64,000 bases of DNA from Leptospiraceae bacterium (GTDB lineage Bacteria > Spirochaetota > Leptospiria > Leptospirales > Leptospiraceae): assembly GCA_022402465.1 (NCBI GenBank), contig JAKRSH010000027.1, forward strand, positions 62,001 through 126,000, in the 5' to 3' direction. The position numbers and the translations under genes are program-made. A model generated the notes under the pieces. The model saw only the letters and a program-made list of their open reading frames with translations, was not told the origin of the DNA and ran no database searches. Below, in pieces: positions 28,890 through 39,143 of this stretch (positions within the stretch are counted from its first letter, which is position 1; every line of letters starts with the position of its first letter).

Positions 28890-29770
28890 TCTTTAAGCCA
28901 AGAGACAATTTCCGAAAAAACATCATCCTTGGTATCTTGATCTAGAAGCAAGTTACCATGATCATAGTCCTTGCTATGGCCATTAGCTATGCTGAGTTCC
29001 TTCCATAGCTTAGGGTTCCTTATCTTTTCGTAAACTGGGTAGATGGATTCACTGGGACTAATAGAATCTATCTTACCCCAAAAAAAAGCAATAGGTATCT
29101 CTTGTGGAAGATCTAAATCAGCTCTAGGTACAATTTGTTCAATCTTACCTCCCAGCCAGTATTGATTCAAACTAGGATCCAGAAAATACTGAGGGTATGG
29201 AGTAAAGTTTGCTTTCAAATTGAATTCTTTATAAAGGATAGGAAAAGATTTCTCGTAATTGTAATCCAAACCAGTTGCAAGAAAAAAAATCTTCCTAGCC
29301 TTAGGTCTATCTCTTGGCCAGTCTTTATAAATTTGTGTTAGATGCCAGCCTCCTGTAGAAATCCCACCTAAATCATAGTCCTCAATTGATTCAGTGTTCA
29401 GTATTTCTTGGAGAGCTTCTGATGATTTCAGTTGATGATTTTCTTGGGAAGAAATTTGAACTAAGTAAACTCTATATCCATATTTAGCAAGATATGGTAC
29501 AAGGCTGTGATTTTCTTCGAAGAGGATTTCAGCTTTCCAAATGGATGGTGCAAAAAGTATGATCACCTTTTTTCCAGAAGCATTGAACTCAGTTATAGTA
29601 AATGAGCCCTTGTCCCTTTCCGTCTCGACTTGCAAATTATTTTTAGCAATCTCTTGGCTAAGCCTACAATTCGAAATACAAAAGATCAGCAAAAATATTA
29701 ATTTGATATATCTACTAGAATAAAAGAAATGTTGCAGAGTGAATAATCTAATTTGACTTTTGAAGTTCAT
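28886..29770 (-). CDS. Lipoprotein alpha/beta-hydrolase
   Basis: A 294-residue hydrolase with a hydrophobic leader and the spirochaetal lipobox ISNC (about residues 32-35). The nucleophile elbow is GISTGGWHL, the probable acid is in FFWGKIDSISPSE, and the His is in ANGHSKDYDHGNLL. The substrate is unknown. The start ATG overlaps the stop of the upstream hydrolase (29767-29770), so both are made from one message. The two proteins share the C-terminal H-S-x-D-Y-x-H block, so they may be old duplicates. Confidence 0.72.
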   Translation of the reverse strand: MNFKSQIRLFTLQHFFYSSRYIKLIFLLIFCISNCRLSQEIAKNNLQVETERDKGSFTITEFNASGKKVIILFAPSIWKAEILFEENHSLVPYLAKYGYRVYLVQISSQENHQLKSSEALQEILNTESIEDYDLGGISTGGWHLTQIYKDWPRDRPKARKIFFLATGLDYNYEKSFPILYKEFNLKANFTPYPQYFLDPSLNQYWLGGKIEQIVPRADLDLPQEIPIAFFWGKIDSISPSESIYPVYEKIRNPKLWKELSIANGHSKDYDHGNLLLDQDTKDDVFSEIVSWLKD

Positions 29771-30861
29771 TGATTTGCCTTCCTCATTTTATTTCTTGCA
29801 ACAAGCCATGCAACGGCAGGTTTAAGAACTTCCTCTGCTGCTTTTCTGCCAATCAAAAGATCCGTATGACCATAATCCTCTGAATGACCTTGCGACCTTC
29901 CAGCAATCTGAATTGCCTTATCCTTTGAGGATAAGGCATGGAAAGCTTTTCGTGTAACATGAGAAGGTGATAAATTGTCCCTAGTTCCCCAAATAACCAA
30001 GGTTGGAATTTGTATTTTAGATAGATTGTTTGAATAGATATTTTTTTTATCTGCTGTCTCAACCATTCCATCTTCTACCCAGTCAGAAAATTGACGAATT
30101 TCTTTGGGAGAGATATTATTTACAGATTCAAGTCTCAATCTTGCTAGGACATCAGGCTCCATATTTGGTTCATAATAAATCATCTTCCCAAGTCCTGCCT
30201 CTGTGTATTGGAGAAGGGAAATTCTTTGCCTTAGATAGGCTATTTTCTCTGTTGGTATAACGGGTATTATATAAGATAAAAAAGAAAAATTATGCCATGC
30301 TCGAAAAGTTTTATTTGGTTCAGGAAAAAAGAAAGGAGATCCGAATGTCACCAAATTAGAAATTCTATCTTCGCCATATGACCCAAGTCTTGCGTATGCA
30401 ACCATGCCTCCCATGCTATGCCCCATCCAATTTACTTGATCCGATTTTGAAAGTTGTAAAACTTCTGAAATTGCTGTATCTACATCCTCTTTTACATAAT
30501 CATCAAAATTATAATCATAAATTTTTTTACCAAACCAAAGCCCAGGAGCACCTGCGAGATTCCTACCTCTTAGCTCTAGTAAATATACATCGAATCCTTG
30601 ATCTTGGAGAATTGAAACCAGGGAATCTTTTCCATTTATCTTGAAATAGATTCTATTCGCGGCTAGACCATGGCAAAGAATAACTGGGTTTTTTCTTGTA
30701 AATGATCTTGTGGATGGGAAAAATTCCAAGCTAAGTCTAGATCCGTCTTTAGTTTCAGGATGATAGATCTTACCTTGGAATGAATCTTGGAAGCTAGTGC
30801 ATGCAAGTAAGAGAGGAAGGGAAAAAATACAGAAAAAAACCTTATGTCTAATAATTCTCAT
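29767..30861 (-). CDS. Lipoprotein alpha/beta-hydrolase (lipase-like)
   Basis: A 364-residue hydrolase with signal MRIIRHKVFFCIFSLPLLLAC, whose Cys fits a lipobox. Core motifs: VILCHGLAANRIYFKI (oxyanion HG), nucleophile GHSMGGMVAYARL, acid VIWGTRDNLSP and His RSQGHSEDYGH. It resembles lipases and lysophospholipases that act on acyl esters at the cell surface. It is first in a two-gene operon with the hydrolase at 28886. Divergent from the DUF4254 gene across 96 bp. Confidence 0.78.
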   Translation of the reverse strand: MRIIRHKVFFCIFSLPLLLACTSFQDSFQGKIYHPETKDGSRLSLEFFPSTRSFTRKNPVILCHGLAANRIYFKINGKDSLVSILQDQGFDVYLLELRGRNLAGAPGLWFGKKIYDYNFDDYVKEDVDTAISEVLQLSKSDQVNWMGHSMGGMVAYARLGSYGEDRISNLVTFGSPFFFPEPNKTFRAWHNFSFLSYIIPVIPTEKIAYLRQRISLLQYTEAGLGKMIYYEPNMEPDVLARLRLESVNNISPKEIRQFSDWVEDGMVETADKKNIYSNNLSKIQIPTLVIWGTRDNLSPSHVTRKAFHALSSKDKAIQIAGRSQGHSEDYGHTDLLIGRKAAEEVLKPAVAWLVARNKMRKANQ

Positions 30862-30957
30862 TTATCTGAATCTTCCAAAATACATAGAGAACTCAAACAG
30901 TTTTTGGGAATTTCTTTTTGATTGCCAATGAAACTAAATTTGAAATTCTGATCTCTA

Positions 30958-31569
30958 ATGGAAAACAAAGCTCTTTTAGACGCAAAGCATGTAGTCTCCG
31001 TATTTCAGAAATCTGTTGTAGATTGGCACAAAGAAGAGAAGCCTTCAAAGAATCCTTACGACCAGCATACCATGGACTATACTCTTTATCAGAAGAACCA
31101 AGTTGATACCATTCAATGGCACATTGAAGATGAGATTCGACGTCCCGATATTGCCTTAGAAGAAGTCGTAGCCTTAAAGCGAAAGATCGATGCCTTAAAC
31201 CAAGATAGAACAGATACTGTAGAGAAATTAGATGATTTTGTTGGCAACTTAATCAAAGATGTACGAGTTAAGGACAATGCCCGTTTGAATTCAGAATCAC
31301 CTGCATGGTTGATGGATCGCATGTCCATACTTGAATTAAAGATCTTTCATATGGAAGAACAGGTTTCAAGACAAGATGCAAGTAAAGAACATATTCAGAA
31401 TTGTCAAAACAAACTTAATATTTTAACAGAACAAAGAGAAGATTTAATAGTCTGTTTAGATGAATTGATAGATGATTATACAAAAGGAATTCGTAGATTT
31501 AAAGTATATAGACAGATGAAAATGTACAATGATAAGAACTTGAACCCTTCTTTGTATAAAAATAAATAA
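30958..31569 (+). CDS. DUF4254 family protein
   Basis: A 203-residue cytoplasmic, charged, mostly helical protein. It shows the family features: WHKEEKPSKNPY near the start, then HTMDYTLYQKNQVDTIQWHIEDEIRRPD, and a long helical stretch. DUF4254 proteins commonly sit next to glycosyltransferases; the role is not known to me. The stop codon is directly followed by the ATG of the GT9 gene with no gap, so the two are coupled. Confidence 0.86.
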   Translation: MENKALLDAKHVVSVFQKSVVDWHKEEKPSKNPYDQHTMDYTLYQKNQVDTIQWHIEDEIRRPDIALEEVVALKRKIDALNQDRTDTVEKLDDFVGNLIKDVRVKDNARLNSESPAWLMDRMSILELKIFHMEEQVSRQDASKEHIQNCQNKLNILTEQREDLIVCLDELIDDYTKGIRRFKVYRQMKMYNDKNLNPSLYKNK

Positions 31570-32625
31570 ATGAATTTATTAGTTATGCGATTTTCAGCCA
31601 TGGGGGATGTAGCTCTTATGACTCCTGCCTTAGTTGCTATTGCAGCAGCTTATCCCAATGTTCAAATTACAGTTGTTACAAGAGGCAATTTTTCTCCATT
31701 TTTCTATAATATACCCAATGTAAATGTTCTTGGAATTAATTTAAAAAAATACAAAGGAATATTTGGGCTATACAATTTATTCCATGAATTGAATGTGCTA
31801 GGACCTTATCATTCTATTATAGACCTACATTCAAGCATGAGATCTAGGATGATTTCATTATTTTTTCGCTTAAAAGGCGTTAAAGTATTTAAAATTATTA
31901 AAGGTCGCAGAGAGAAATTACAACAAGTTCGTAGATTTCGAAAGAAATTGAATCCTATTCCTCACACAGTTGATCGATATCTAAATGTTTTTAGAAAGGC
32001 AGGATTTGAAGCTCCCATTCGTAAAGGTCCATGGATCAATGTAGATGGACTTGCGAAAATCTATGCAAAAGAATACTTTCAAACGATCAAATTACCAAAG
32101 AAAGAAGGAATGTGGATAGGCTTTGCTCCGTTTGCTGGTCACAAACTGAAAGAATGGCCACTTCATAAATCTGAAAAATTGATTCCTATGATACTCGAAG
32201 AATTTCCAGATTCAAAAATATTTCTCTTTGGTTCCAAAGAGGAAGCTCCAATTTTGCAAGCGCTGAGAAGAGCTGATGAAAGAGTATTTTTAGTTACAGG
32301 TGGCAAATTAGGAATTCGAGGTGAACTGGGTATAATGGAGAAGATGAACCTTATGATAGGAATGGATTCATCTAACGTGCATATAGCGGCATTAATGAAA
32401 AAGCCAGTGATAGGACTATATGGAACAACTCATCCCTACTCAGGATTCGGTCCTTTTGCACAAGAGGACACAGGAGTCTTGCAAGTAGATCTTCCATGCC
32501 GTCCCTGCTCCATTTACGGAAATACAACATGCTTTCGTAAAGATTTTGCCTGTATGGAGATGATCAATCCCCAAGATGTTATTCGTAGAATCAAAATCAT
32601 CTTAAACTTGAACACAACCTGGTAA
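31570..32625 (+). CDS. Glycosyltransferase family 9 (heptosyltransferase-like)
   Basis: A 351-residue GT-B enzyme of the family that adds heptoses to the LPS core. The start MNLLVMRFSAMGDVALMTPAL is the family signature; FAPFAGHKLKEWPLHKSEKL is the nucleotide-sugar domain, and GMDSSNVHIAALMKKPVIGLYG with PCRPCSIYGNTTC completes the C-terminal site. No signal peptide; it acts at the inner face of the cytoplasmic membrane. The acceptor and sugar are not readable from the sequence. Coupled to the DUF4254 gene. Confidence 0.9.
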   Translation: MNLLVMRFSAMGDVALMTPALVAIAAAYPNVQITVVTRGNFSPFFYNIPNVNVLGINLKKYKGIFGLYNLFHELNVLGPYHSIIDLHSSMRSRMISLFFRLKGVKVFKIIKGRREKLQQVRRFRKKLNPIPHTVDRYLNVFRKAGFEAPIRKGPWINVDGLAKIYAKEYFQTIKLPKKEGMWIGFAPFAGHKLKEWPLHKSEKLIPMILEEFPDSKIFLFGSKEEAPILQALRRADERVFLVTGGKLGIRGELGIMEKMNLMIGMDSSNVHIAALMKKPVIGLYGTTHPYSGFGPFAQEDTGVLQVDLPCRPCSIYGNTTCFRKDFACMEMINPQDVIRRIKIILNLNTTW

Positions 32626-32743
32626 GCTAGAAAGAACCATTTTACATAAAATTTGTGCAAACTGAGTAAGCAAATATTCTTGCTATTTCATAAGACTAAT
32701 TTACAATTATATATAAACATCAATATCAAAGAAAGAGAATATC

Positions 32744-34357
32744 ATGCCAGAATTTTTTTATAAAGATCCATTTACAAATGCTACCGAAGACAAGACAGAA
32801 TATAGATTATTGACAAAGGATTTTGTATCCACTGTTGAACTGGGTGGAAGAGAAATTCTTCAAATTGACCCTGAAGGCTTACGCCAATTAGCTGACCAAG
32901 CCATGGTAGATGTATCCTATTATTTGAGAACGGCTCATCTAGAGAAAGTTCGTTCTATCCTAGATGATCCCGAGGCAACGGATAATGATATTTTCGTCGC
33001 TAAAGCCCTCTTAAGGAATTCAGCTATTGCTGCTGAAGGTAAATTACCAACCTGCCAAGATACTGGAACTGCTATTGTTGTTGGTAAAAAAGGGGAAAAC
33101 GTTTTCACAGGAGTCAATGATGCAGAAGAGCTCTCTAAAGGTATCTTTAAAGCATACACAGAAAAAACTTTAAGATACTCCCAAGTTCTTCCCTTGAATA
33201 TGTATGAAGAAGTAAATTCAGGTTCTAATCTTCCGGCACAGATCGAACTTTATGCAACTCAAGGTAATAAATATGAATTTCTTTTTCTAGCTAAAGGTGG
33301 TGGCTCAGCGAATAAAACATTTCTTTTTCAGGAAACCAAGGCTCTACTTAATCCAGCCTCTCTGGAAAAATTTATAACTGAGAAAATGAAATCCTTAGGC
33401 ACAGCAGCCTGCCCTCCCTATCATATATCTGTTGTTATAGGAGGGACTTCAGCTGAGTTTAATTTAAAAACAGTTAAACTAGCATCTACTGGTTATCTTG
33501 ACAACCTACCCACTACCGGGAACAAAGAAGGTATAGCTTTTCGTGATCTTGAATTGGAACAGAAAATGCTAGTCGCTGCCCAGAAGACAGGTATAGGAGC
33601 TCAGTTTGGTGGCAAATACCTTGCTCATGATCTAAAGATCATTCGACTACCTCGTCATGGAGCTTCTTGTCCAGTTGGGATAGGTGTGAGTTGTAGTGCA
33701 GATCGTAACATCAAAGCAAAGATAACTAAGGATGGAATATTCTTAGAAAAATTAGAATACAATCCTGCTAGATTCCTACCGCCAGAAGAGAAAGAAAAAC
33801 TAAATGCAAATGTTGTAAAAATCAATATCAACCAACCTATGGAAGAAATCTTAGCCATACTTACTAAATATCCTGTAAAAACAAGAGTTATGCTTACAGG
33901 ACGATTGGTGGTTGCAAGAGACATTGCTCATGCTAAGCTAAAAGAATTACTGGATTCCGGAAAACCTCTTCCAGATTATTTCCGTAAGCATCCTGTCTAT
34001 TATGCTGGTCCAGCCAAAACTCCTGAAGGTATGCCTTCAGGTTCTTTTGGACCGACTACAGCTGGAAGAATGGATAGTTATGTTCCTCTATTCCAAGAAA
34101 AAGGGTTTTCATTGATTACCTTAGCTAAAGGAAACCGTTCCAAAATAGTCACAGAAAGTTGTAAGAAAAATGGTGGATTCTATCTTGGTTCGATAGGGGG
34201 TCCAGCTGCCTTACTTGCAAACGATAACATAAAGAAGGTGGAAGTTCTTGATTTTCCTGAATTGGGTATGGAGGCTATTTGGTCTATTGATGTGGAAGAT
34301 TTTCCAGCCTTTATTGTTGTTGATGACAAAGGAAATGATTTCTTCGAACAACTTTAA
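32744..34357 (+). CDS. fumA: Class I (iron-sulfur) fumarate hydratase
   Basis: Interconverts fumarate and malate in the TCA cycle using an oxygen-sensitive 4Fe-4S cluster. The 537-residue chain contains [18 protein letters not shown] (first cluster Cys), [21 protein letters not shown], and [18 protein letters not shown] with further Cys. The C-terminal half has [14 protein letters not shown] and [30 protein letters not shown] (in parts), typical of FumA/FumB. Single gene; its end overlaps the convergent TetR gene by 4 bp. Confidence 0.94.
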   Translation: MPEFFYKDPFTNATEDKTEYRLLTKDFVSTVELGGREILQIDPEGLRQLADQAMVDVSYYLRTAHLEKVRSILDDPEATDNDIFVAKALLRNSAIAAEGKLPTCQDTGTAIVVGKKGENVFTGVNDAEELSKGIFKAYTEKTLRYSQVLPLNMYEEVNSGSNLPAQIELYATQGNKYEFLFLAKGGGSANKTFLFQETKALLNPASLEKFITEKMKSLGTAACPPYHISVVIGGTSAEFNLKTVKLASTGYLDNLPTTGNKEGIAFRDLELEQKMLVAAQKTGIGAQFGGKYLAHDLKIIRLPRHGASCPVGIGVSCSADRNIKAKITKDGIFLEKLEYNPARFLPPEEKEKLNANVVKININQPMEEILAILTKYPVKTRVMLTGRLVVARDIAHAKLKELLDSGKPLPDYFRKHPVYYAGPAKTPEGMPSGSFGPTTAGRMDSYVPLFQEKGFSLITLAKGNRSKIVTESCKKNGGFYLGSIGGPAALLANDNIKKVEVLDFPELGMEAIWSIDVEDFPAFIVVDDKGNDFFEQL

Positions 34358-34938
34358 TTTTTTGGATAAGAGGATAATAAATTTATAGCAATCTTGGATA
34401 CAGTCTTTAAAGGAATCGCTGATTTTTGTAGCTTTGCTAACAATAAAGCTCCCTCCCAAAGTGAAAACAAACTGGTTGATAATTCCTTTGCAGATTTTCT
34501 TGAATAGCCATAAGAAACAAAGAATTCTATAAAACCTTGAATCCAAGAATTGTAAATTTCTTTACATACATGTTGAATTATTGTCTCTGAGTTGAAAGAT
34601 TCTAAAGCGCTGATTACTATAGTGCATCCTTTTTTAAAATTACTTTCTACGACTCTGTTTTCTAATTTTTGAAATATCTTTATTGTAGCCTGTTTAGGCG
34701 ATTTAGAATTACCCAGGATTTCCCCAAACATTTTTGCAAATTCCTTCCCTGAATGCTCTAAGGCTAAACTGGTAAGCTCGTCTTTTCCACCTGGAAAATG
34801 GAAGTAAAGAGAGCCTTTGGGAACATCAGCCATAGAAATAATCTCATTCAAACCTGTCGCTAGAAATCCATTTTCTTCTAAGGCGATAGCTGTAGTTTCT
34901 ATTATTTTTTGTTTGGTTGAATTTCCTTTGATTCCCAT
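34354..34938 (-). CDS. TetR-family regulator (LmrA/YxaF type)
   Basis: A 194-residue repressor. N-terminal [28 protein letters not shown], written here as the recognition part [14 protein letters not shown] (about residues 36-49). The C-terminal ligand domain includes [12 protein letters not shown], as in the LmrA/YxaF group. An ATG at 35064 would add 42 residues across the promoter region, so the start is set at 34936-34938. It is divergent from a hydrolase gene, and the palindrome at 34960-34973 in between is the likely operator for both. Confidence 0.87.
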   Translation of the reverse strand: MGIKGNSTKQKIIETTAIALEENGFLATGLNEIISMADVPKGSLYFHFPGGKDELTSLALEHSGKEFAKMFGEILGNSKSPKQATIKIFQKLENRVVESNFKKGCTIVISALESFNSETIIQHVCKEIYNSWIQGFIEFFVSYGYSRKSAKELSTSLFSLWEGALLLAKLQKSAIPLKTVSKIAINLLSSYPKN

Positions 34939-34959
34939 AATCCAATTAGCAATTAATAT

Positions 34960-34973
34960 ATAGACTGGTCTAT
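34960..34973. promoter_or_regulatory. Candidate TetR operator (palindrome)
   Basis: ATAGAC-TG-GTCTAT, a perfect 6+6 palindrome around two bases, 22 bp before the tetR start and 44 bp before the divergent hydrolase start. It resembles what I recall of the LmrA/YxaF box (ATAGAC core), which matches the family of the neighbouring regulator. Confidence 0.7.
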
Positions 34974-35016
34974 TATTATTCTTGACAAAATCTACAAAAA
35001 AATATTCCATCAAAAT

Positions 35017-35895
35017 ATGAAACAAGAAATTGAAAACTGGAAAGCCAAGGGAAAGTTTTATCAAGTAGGGAAGTACAAATCATTTTACTTTCAAGAAGGA
35101 AAAGGTGAAGATCTCTTGCTAATACATGGATACCCTTATAATTCCTTTGAATGGAATGAAATCATACCTGAACTTGCTAAAAAGTATAGACTAACCGTCT
35201 TGGATTTGTTCGGACTTGGCTTCTCCGATAAGCCCCAAAATTATAAGTATACTTTCGAGTCTCAATGCGAGATTATTGATTCATTGCTGGCTGAATTAGG
35301 AATACATGAAACCCATATTTTTTCCCATGATTTGGGTGTCAGTGTGGTTCAAGAATTACTAGCAAGAGAAATTGAATCCAAAAATTCTTTCAAGATACTA
35401 TCTTCTGCCTTCATGAATGGAGGTTTATTCATTGATGTCTATAAGCCAAGGTTTATCCAAAGATTATTGTCTCAGACCCCGAGTATTATTGGGAAATTTT
35501 TGACTAGATTGATTTCCAAAAAAGCTATTGAAAAGTCGGTCTCTGAAGTATTTGGACCTAACACTAAACCTAGCCAAGAATTTTTAGATAAGCAATGGGA
35601 AATTTTAAATTACAACCAAGGTTTACACATTGTTCATTTAATTGGTAAAATGGTTTTTGATAAAAAATACTACCAGGATCGATGGATTAAAGCCATGCAA
35701 GAAACAAGAGCTGCTTTAATATATATCTGTGGTCCTGCAGATCCAAATTCTGGTCTCCATATGGCAAAGAGATACGAAGAACTTATCCCAAATCCCCAAG
35801 TTATAGTATTAAGCAAAAACATAGGACATTGGCCTCAAGTAGAAGCACCTAAAGAAGTCTTATCTGCTTATGGAGATTTTAGAAGTAAACTTTAA
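35017..35895 (+). CDS. Alpha/beta-hydrolase with Asp nucleophile (haloalkane dehalogenase / epoxide hydrolase-like)
   Basis: A 292-residue cytoplasmic hydrolase. LLLIHGYPYNSFEWNEI is the oxyanion region. LDLFGLGFSDKP follows. The elbow reads FSHDLGVSVV, so the nucleophile is Asp, as in haloalkane dehalogenases, epoxide hydrolases and fluoroacetate dehalogenases, not Ser. GPADPNSG supplies the acid and NIGHWPQVEAP the His. It is probably repressed by the divergent TetR via the shared palindrome, which fits induction by a xenobiotic or lipid-derived ligand. The natural substrate is unknown. Confidence 0.82.
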   Translation: MKQEIENWKAKGKFYQVGKYKSFYFQEGKGEDLLLIHGYPYNSFEWNEIIPELAKKYRLTVLDLFGLGFSDKPQNYKYTFESQCEIIDSLLAELGIHETHIFSHDLGVSVVQELLAREIESKNSFKILSSAFMNGGLFIDVYKPRFIQRLLSQTPSIIGKFLTRLISKKAIEKSVSEVFGPNTKPSQEFLDKQWEILNYNQGLHIVHLIGKMVFDKKYYQDRWIKAMQETRAALIYICGPADPNSGLHMAKRYEELIPNPQVIVLSKNIGHWPQVEAPKEVLSAYGDFRSKL

Positions 35896-35904
35896 GAGAT
35901 AAAC

Positions 35905-37299
35905 TTAATCCTTCTTATCCCAATCGGTAAATCTTTTGATATCAGTAAATTCATTAAAACCTTTTGCAAGATCATCCATATTGGGAAGGTTGGGAATTCC
36001 AGGAATCTCAGGGAAGTCTGGCATCATAGAAAGCATCATATTCATGAGAGTATTCTTTTTCGCCTTGTCCGTCTGACTTGCGACTGATTTGTAGACTTCT
36101 TCCATTGCATCCACACAACGATTCATTTCATGGTGAGATGCAATTTCGATAGAAGCCTTGGAAAACTCTTTGTACTTTACTGGATCTGAAAGCAATTGTA
36201 TTGTCTTCTCCGCTATTTCATCAGCAGCAAAGGGCTCAGCTATGTAACCGTTCCTGTTATCATGGATCAATTCTGGAATAGCATATGAATCAACGCCTAC
36301 AGCAGGTAGACCACATGCAATAGATTCCAAAATAACTAAACCTTGTGTCTCCATAGTGGAAGCTGTCATAAAAGCATCATATAAAGGATAATGATTGTGA
36401 AGTTCCGTATTGGGAAGAAATCCAGTAAAGATAACCTTTTCCGCTATGCCTAAATTCTCTGCTTGCTTCTTTAAGGATGGTATGGCAGGCCCATCTCCTA
36501 TAATTGTCAATGTTGCTTTGGGGATTTTTTCTTGGATTAGACTAAATGACTTAATGATCACATCACAATTCTTCTCATAAGAAATTCTTCCCACATGCAA
36601 TAGTTTAGGTGAATCAGTATTTAAAGTTTTAATTTCACCTTTGAAGCGCTTCAAGTCCATTCCATTTGAAACAACTGTAATTGGTTTTTTTAATCCAAAT
36701 TCTAGTAATTGTTTTTTTAATAGATGCGAAGGTGATATAACAAGGTCACAACGATCATAGAGATTGTTACAAATTTTTAAAATTATTTTTTTTCTTATAT
36801 TAAATTTATCCGATTTCTCAACTTTTTCCAAATCTTTAACAGTCAATTTTTTATTAAACTTATTCACTCTTGAAAATAATTTATCCAACTTGAATAAACG
36901 ATAAAAACTTACATACATATCTTGCTCAGACATTAAAGTATGATATGTTCCAATTGTAGGAATGCCATATTTTTCAGTAGCGTTCACGCCATATTGTCCA
37001 AGTAAACCTGGGGTATGAATGTGAACTAAATCTGGTTTAAACTCTCGAATAATTCGTTTGATCTTCTGAGGTGAAGGAAGAACCACCTTAATATCAGGGT
37101 AACTTGGAAGATAGCCGCTGCGAAATCTTTCTACTTGAATGTGATCGCCCATACGATCAAAATCGCCTTCCCCATATTTAGGAGAACAAATGAGAAACTC
37201 GTGACCTCTTTGGACTAAAAGTTCTGAAAAATTTCGAATCGAGATGGCAACACCATCAATCTTAGGAAGAAATGTATCTGTAAAATAAAGTAATCTCAA
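35905..37299 (-). CDS. Glycosyltransferase family 4
   Basis: A 464-residue GT-B retaining glycosyltransferase. Start [21 protein letters not shown]; nucleotide-binding C-terminal half with [17 protein letters not shown] and the E-x7-E motif within [16 protein letters not shown]. The last 60 residues (after [12 protein letters not shown]) are an unusual Met/Pro-rich tail outside the catalytic fold. No signal peptide; cytoplasmic side of the membrane. It resembles enzymes adding hexoses to diacylglycerol or to LPS and exopolysaccharide. Divergent from the O-antigen ligase gene across 58 bp. Confidence 0.87.
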   Translation of the reverse strand: MRLLYFTDTFLPKIDGVAISIRNFSELLVQRGHEFLICSPKYGEGDFDRMGDHIQVERFRSGYLPSYPDIKVVLPSPQKIKRIIREFKPDLVHIHTPGLLGQYGVNATEKYGIPTIGTYHTLMSEQDMYVSFYRLFKLDKLFSRVNKFNKKLTVKDLEKVEKSDKFNIRKKIILKICNNLYDRCDLVISPSHLLKKQLLEFGLKKPITVVSNGMDLKRFKGEIKTLNTDSPKLLHVGRISYEKNCDVIIKSFSLIQEKIPKATLTIIGDGPAIPSLKKQAENLGIAEKVIFTGFLPNTELHNHYPLYDAFMTASTMETQGLVILESIACGLPAVGVDSYAIPELIHDNRNGYIAEPFAADEIAEKTIQLLSDPVKYKEFSKASIEIASHHEMNRCVDAMEEVYKSVASQTDKAKKNTLMNMMLSMMPDFPEIPGIPNLPNMDDLAKGFNEFTDIKRFTDWDKKD

Positions 37300-37357
37300 A
37301 TTGGTTTCCCTCTTGCAATTCTAAACTAGACTCTCAGATTGGAGAGGCAAGAATAAA

Positions 37358-38668
37358 ATGACAGCACGTAAGTTTTTCCTCTCTTTTCTATCTATATCGC
37401 TTATCTCCTGCGCAGTTTCAGTGTCAATTAGCCAAGGATTTTTAGTCATAAGTTTTCTTGTCCTGCTTTTTTCACCTAAGGAAAAATGGGAAATCAATAG
37501 AATTTTCTTCATCTCCTTGCTATTTTGGTTAGGCGAATTTTTAATTTTTGCTATACATTTCGCTTTTTCGAATTTTGATTTAAGCTATTTAAAGACTGCA
37601 TTGAATGCAGAGTTAAAAGACTTCTTTTTATATTTAGCATTTATTTGTATGATGAATTTGAGAAAATCAGAATTACCCCAAATGTATAAATCGATTTATG
37701 CTTTTGCTATTGTGCTTGTACTTACAGGATTTATTTCTATATTTTCTGAATTTAGATTGGGTTGGTTGATCGCAAGCATTTCTCGCAATATGACTTCTTG
37801 GGCTTACCAACACAATTACTTTCGTTTAGGAATCTTTTCTATCAATTTACCTATTGGTTTAATGAATACTCATCTAACATATGGAGGATTATTGATGTTT
37901 GTTTTTCCTTGGATTTTCTTCCAAGGATTTCAGAATCTTTTTTCTAAGAACCGATTGATTGCCAAATTTCTGAGTATATCGTTATTGCTGATTGCTTCTA
38001 TTGTTTTTGTCCTTAACAACGCAAGATCAGCTATGGGAGGTGCATTTATTTCAATCGCTTTGGGTTTTCTTATTTGGTATTTTCGAGGAATGAAATTTCC
38101 AATCTCAAAACGAATCTTGTTTTCTGCTCTTTCTATTATAGTATTATTAATAAGTTTACTGAGTCTACCATCAGAACCAGCTAAAAGAATTCTTACTCCT
38201 CTCTTAGGTGCAGATAAGCATACAGACTCAGGAAGAAGTTTCATTTGGAATTCAACTTGGAGTTTAATTCAAAATCAAGCTGTACTCGGAATTGGACCTG
38301 GGAATTACTCCAAAGAAATTGAAATAGCAAGAAAAAATCTTTCCCTCAAGTATGAAGAGTTAGCATTTTTTTATGAGACGACGCAAAGAGGACATGCTCA
38401 CAATGATTACTTGCATCTTTGGGTTACCTTTGGTTTTTTAAATTTATTCCTTTACTTGATTTTAGCCTTTTTCTTAGTTCAAGCCTTACTAAGATCTCAG
38501 CTACCATTTAGTGAACTAACACTCTATTTAGGTGTTGCTGGTTTTTTTGCCGCAGGACTCTTGCAATGCTATTTCCAGGATGATGAGGTTGTGATCTTTT
38601 TTTGGATGCTGCTTGGCATGTTCAATAGGTCTAATCAATTGAATCAATCTCATGAAGATATTGCCTAA
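37358..38668 (+). CDS. O-antigen ligase / polymerase family membrane protein
   Basis: A 436-residue membrane protein with about ten to twelve hydrophobic helices. The large periplasmic loop and the conserved HNDYLHLWVTFGFLN block near residue 345, plus IWNSTWSLIQNQAVLGIGPGNY, are the Wzy_C / WaaL signature. Such proteins join or polymerise undecaprenyl-linked sugar chains on the periplasmic face. Fits the surface-sugar set with GT4 and GT9. The end overlaps the following small lipoprotein gene by 17 bp. Confidence 0.83.
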   Translation: MTARKFFLSFLSISLISCAVSVSISQGFLVISFLVLLFSPKEKWEINRIFFISLLFWLGEFLIFAIHFAFSNFDLSYLKTALNAELKDFFLYLAFICMMNLRKSELPQMYKSIYAFAIVLVLTGFISIFSEFRLGWLIASISRNMTSWAYQHNYFRLGIFSINLPIGLMNTHLTYGGLLMFVFPWIFFQGFQNLFSKNRLIAKFLSISLLLIASIVFVLNNARSAMGGAFISIALGFLIWYFRGMKFPISKRILFSALSIIVLLISLLSLPSEPAKRILTPLLGADKHTDSGRSFIWNSTWSLIQNQAVLGIGPGNYSKEIEIARKNLSLKYEELAFFYETTQRGHAHNDYLHLWVTFGFLNLFLYLILAFFLVQALLRSQLPFSELTLYLGVAGFFAAGLLQCYFQDDEVVIFFWMLLGMFNRSNQLNQSHEDIA

Positions 38669-39098
38669 TCCTATTATCCTACAAGTTTATCAAAATAAAA
38701 CTTCCTTTTCCATAAAGAAGTTACTTTTGTTTTTTTTCCTTTCCCTGAACTGCACCAATGAAATGAATTCTAGTTTCAATAGTGGTGATACCATCCAAGA
38801 AGGAAAGGCTAGACCAGAATTATTTACAGTAGCTTTCCTGAGATGTGTAGAGACCGGTGGAAGTTCTACAAAAGCATTAGAAGTTTATGTTATTGTTGAT
38901 AAGCTTTTCTCGAAGTCATCAGGATCCCAGTCCCAAAGAGATAGCATCACTTATAAGAAATCGGATTTTGAGAACTGTAGAAACAATTTGCTAGTTTACC
39001 CAATTGTTGAATGTGATTTTAAGCCTTTTGATATAGCAAATTTTATCTCTGATAAAGCCTTGTGTAAATTAGAACCAACCAGCTTCTTTCAGTTCTAG
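38652..39098 (+). CDS. Small putative lipoprotein
   Basis: A 148-residue hypothetical. The N-terminal stretch ends LLLFFFLSLNC, a spirochaetal-type lipobox, about residue 34. After cleavage the mature part is about 115 residues with three further Cys (FLRCVE, FENCRN, EGDF-like VECDF) and no motif I know. It overlaps the O-antigen ligase gene by 17 bp, so it is probably translated from the same message. Function unknown. Confidence 0.6.
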   Translation: MKILPNPIILQVYQNKTSFSIKKLLLFFFLSLNCTNEMNSSFNSGDTIQEGKARPELFTVAFLRCVETGGSSTKALEVYVIVDKLFSKSSGSQSQRDSITYKKSDFENCRNNLLVYPIVECDFKPFDIANFISDKALCKLEPTSFFQF

Positions 39099-39143
39099 CC
39101 AATGCATAATAATCTAATTATTTGCAATATTAGAAGCTGGCTT

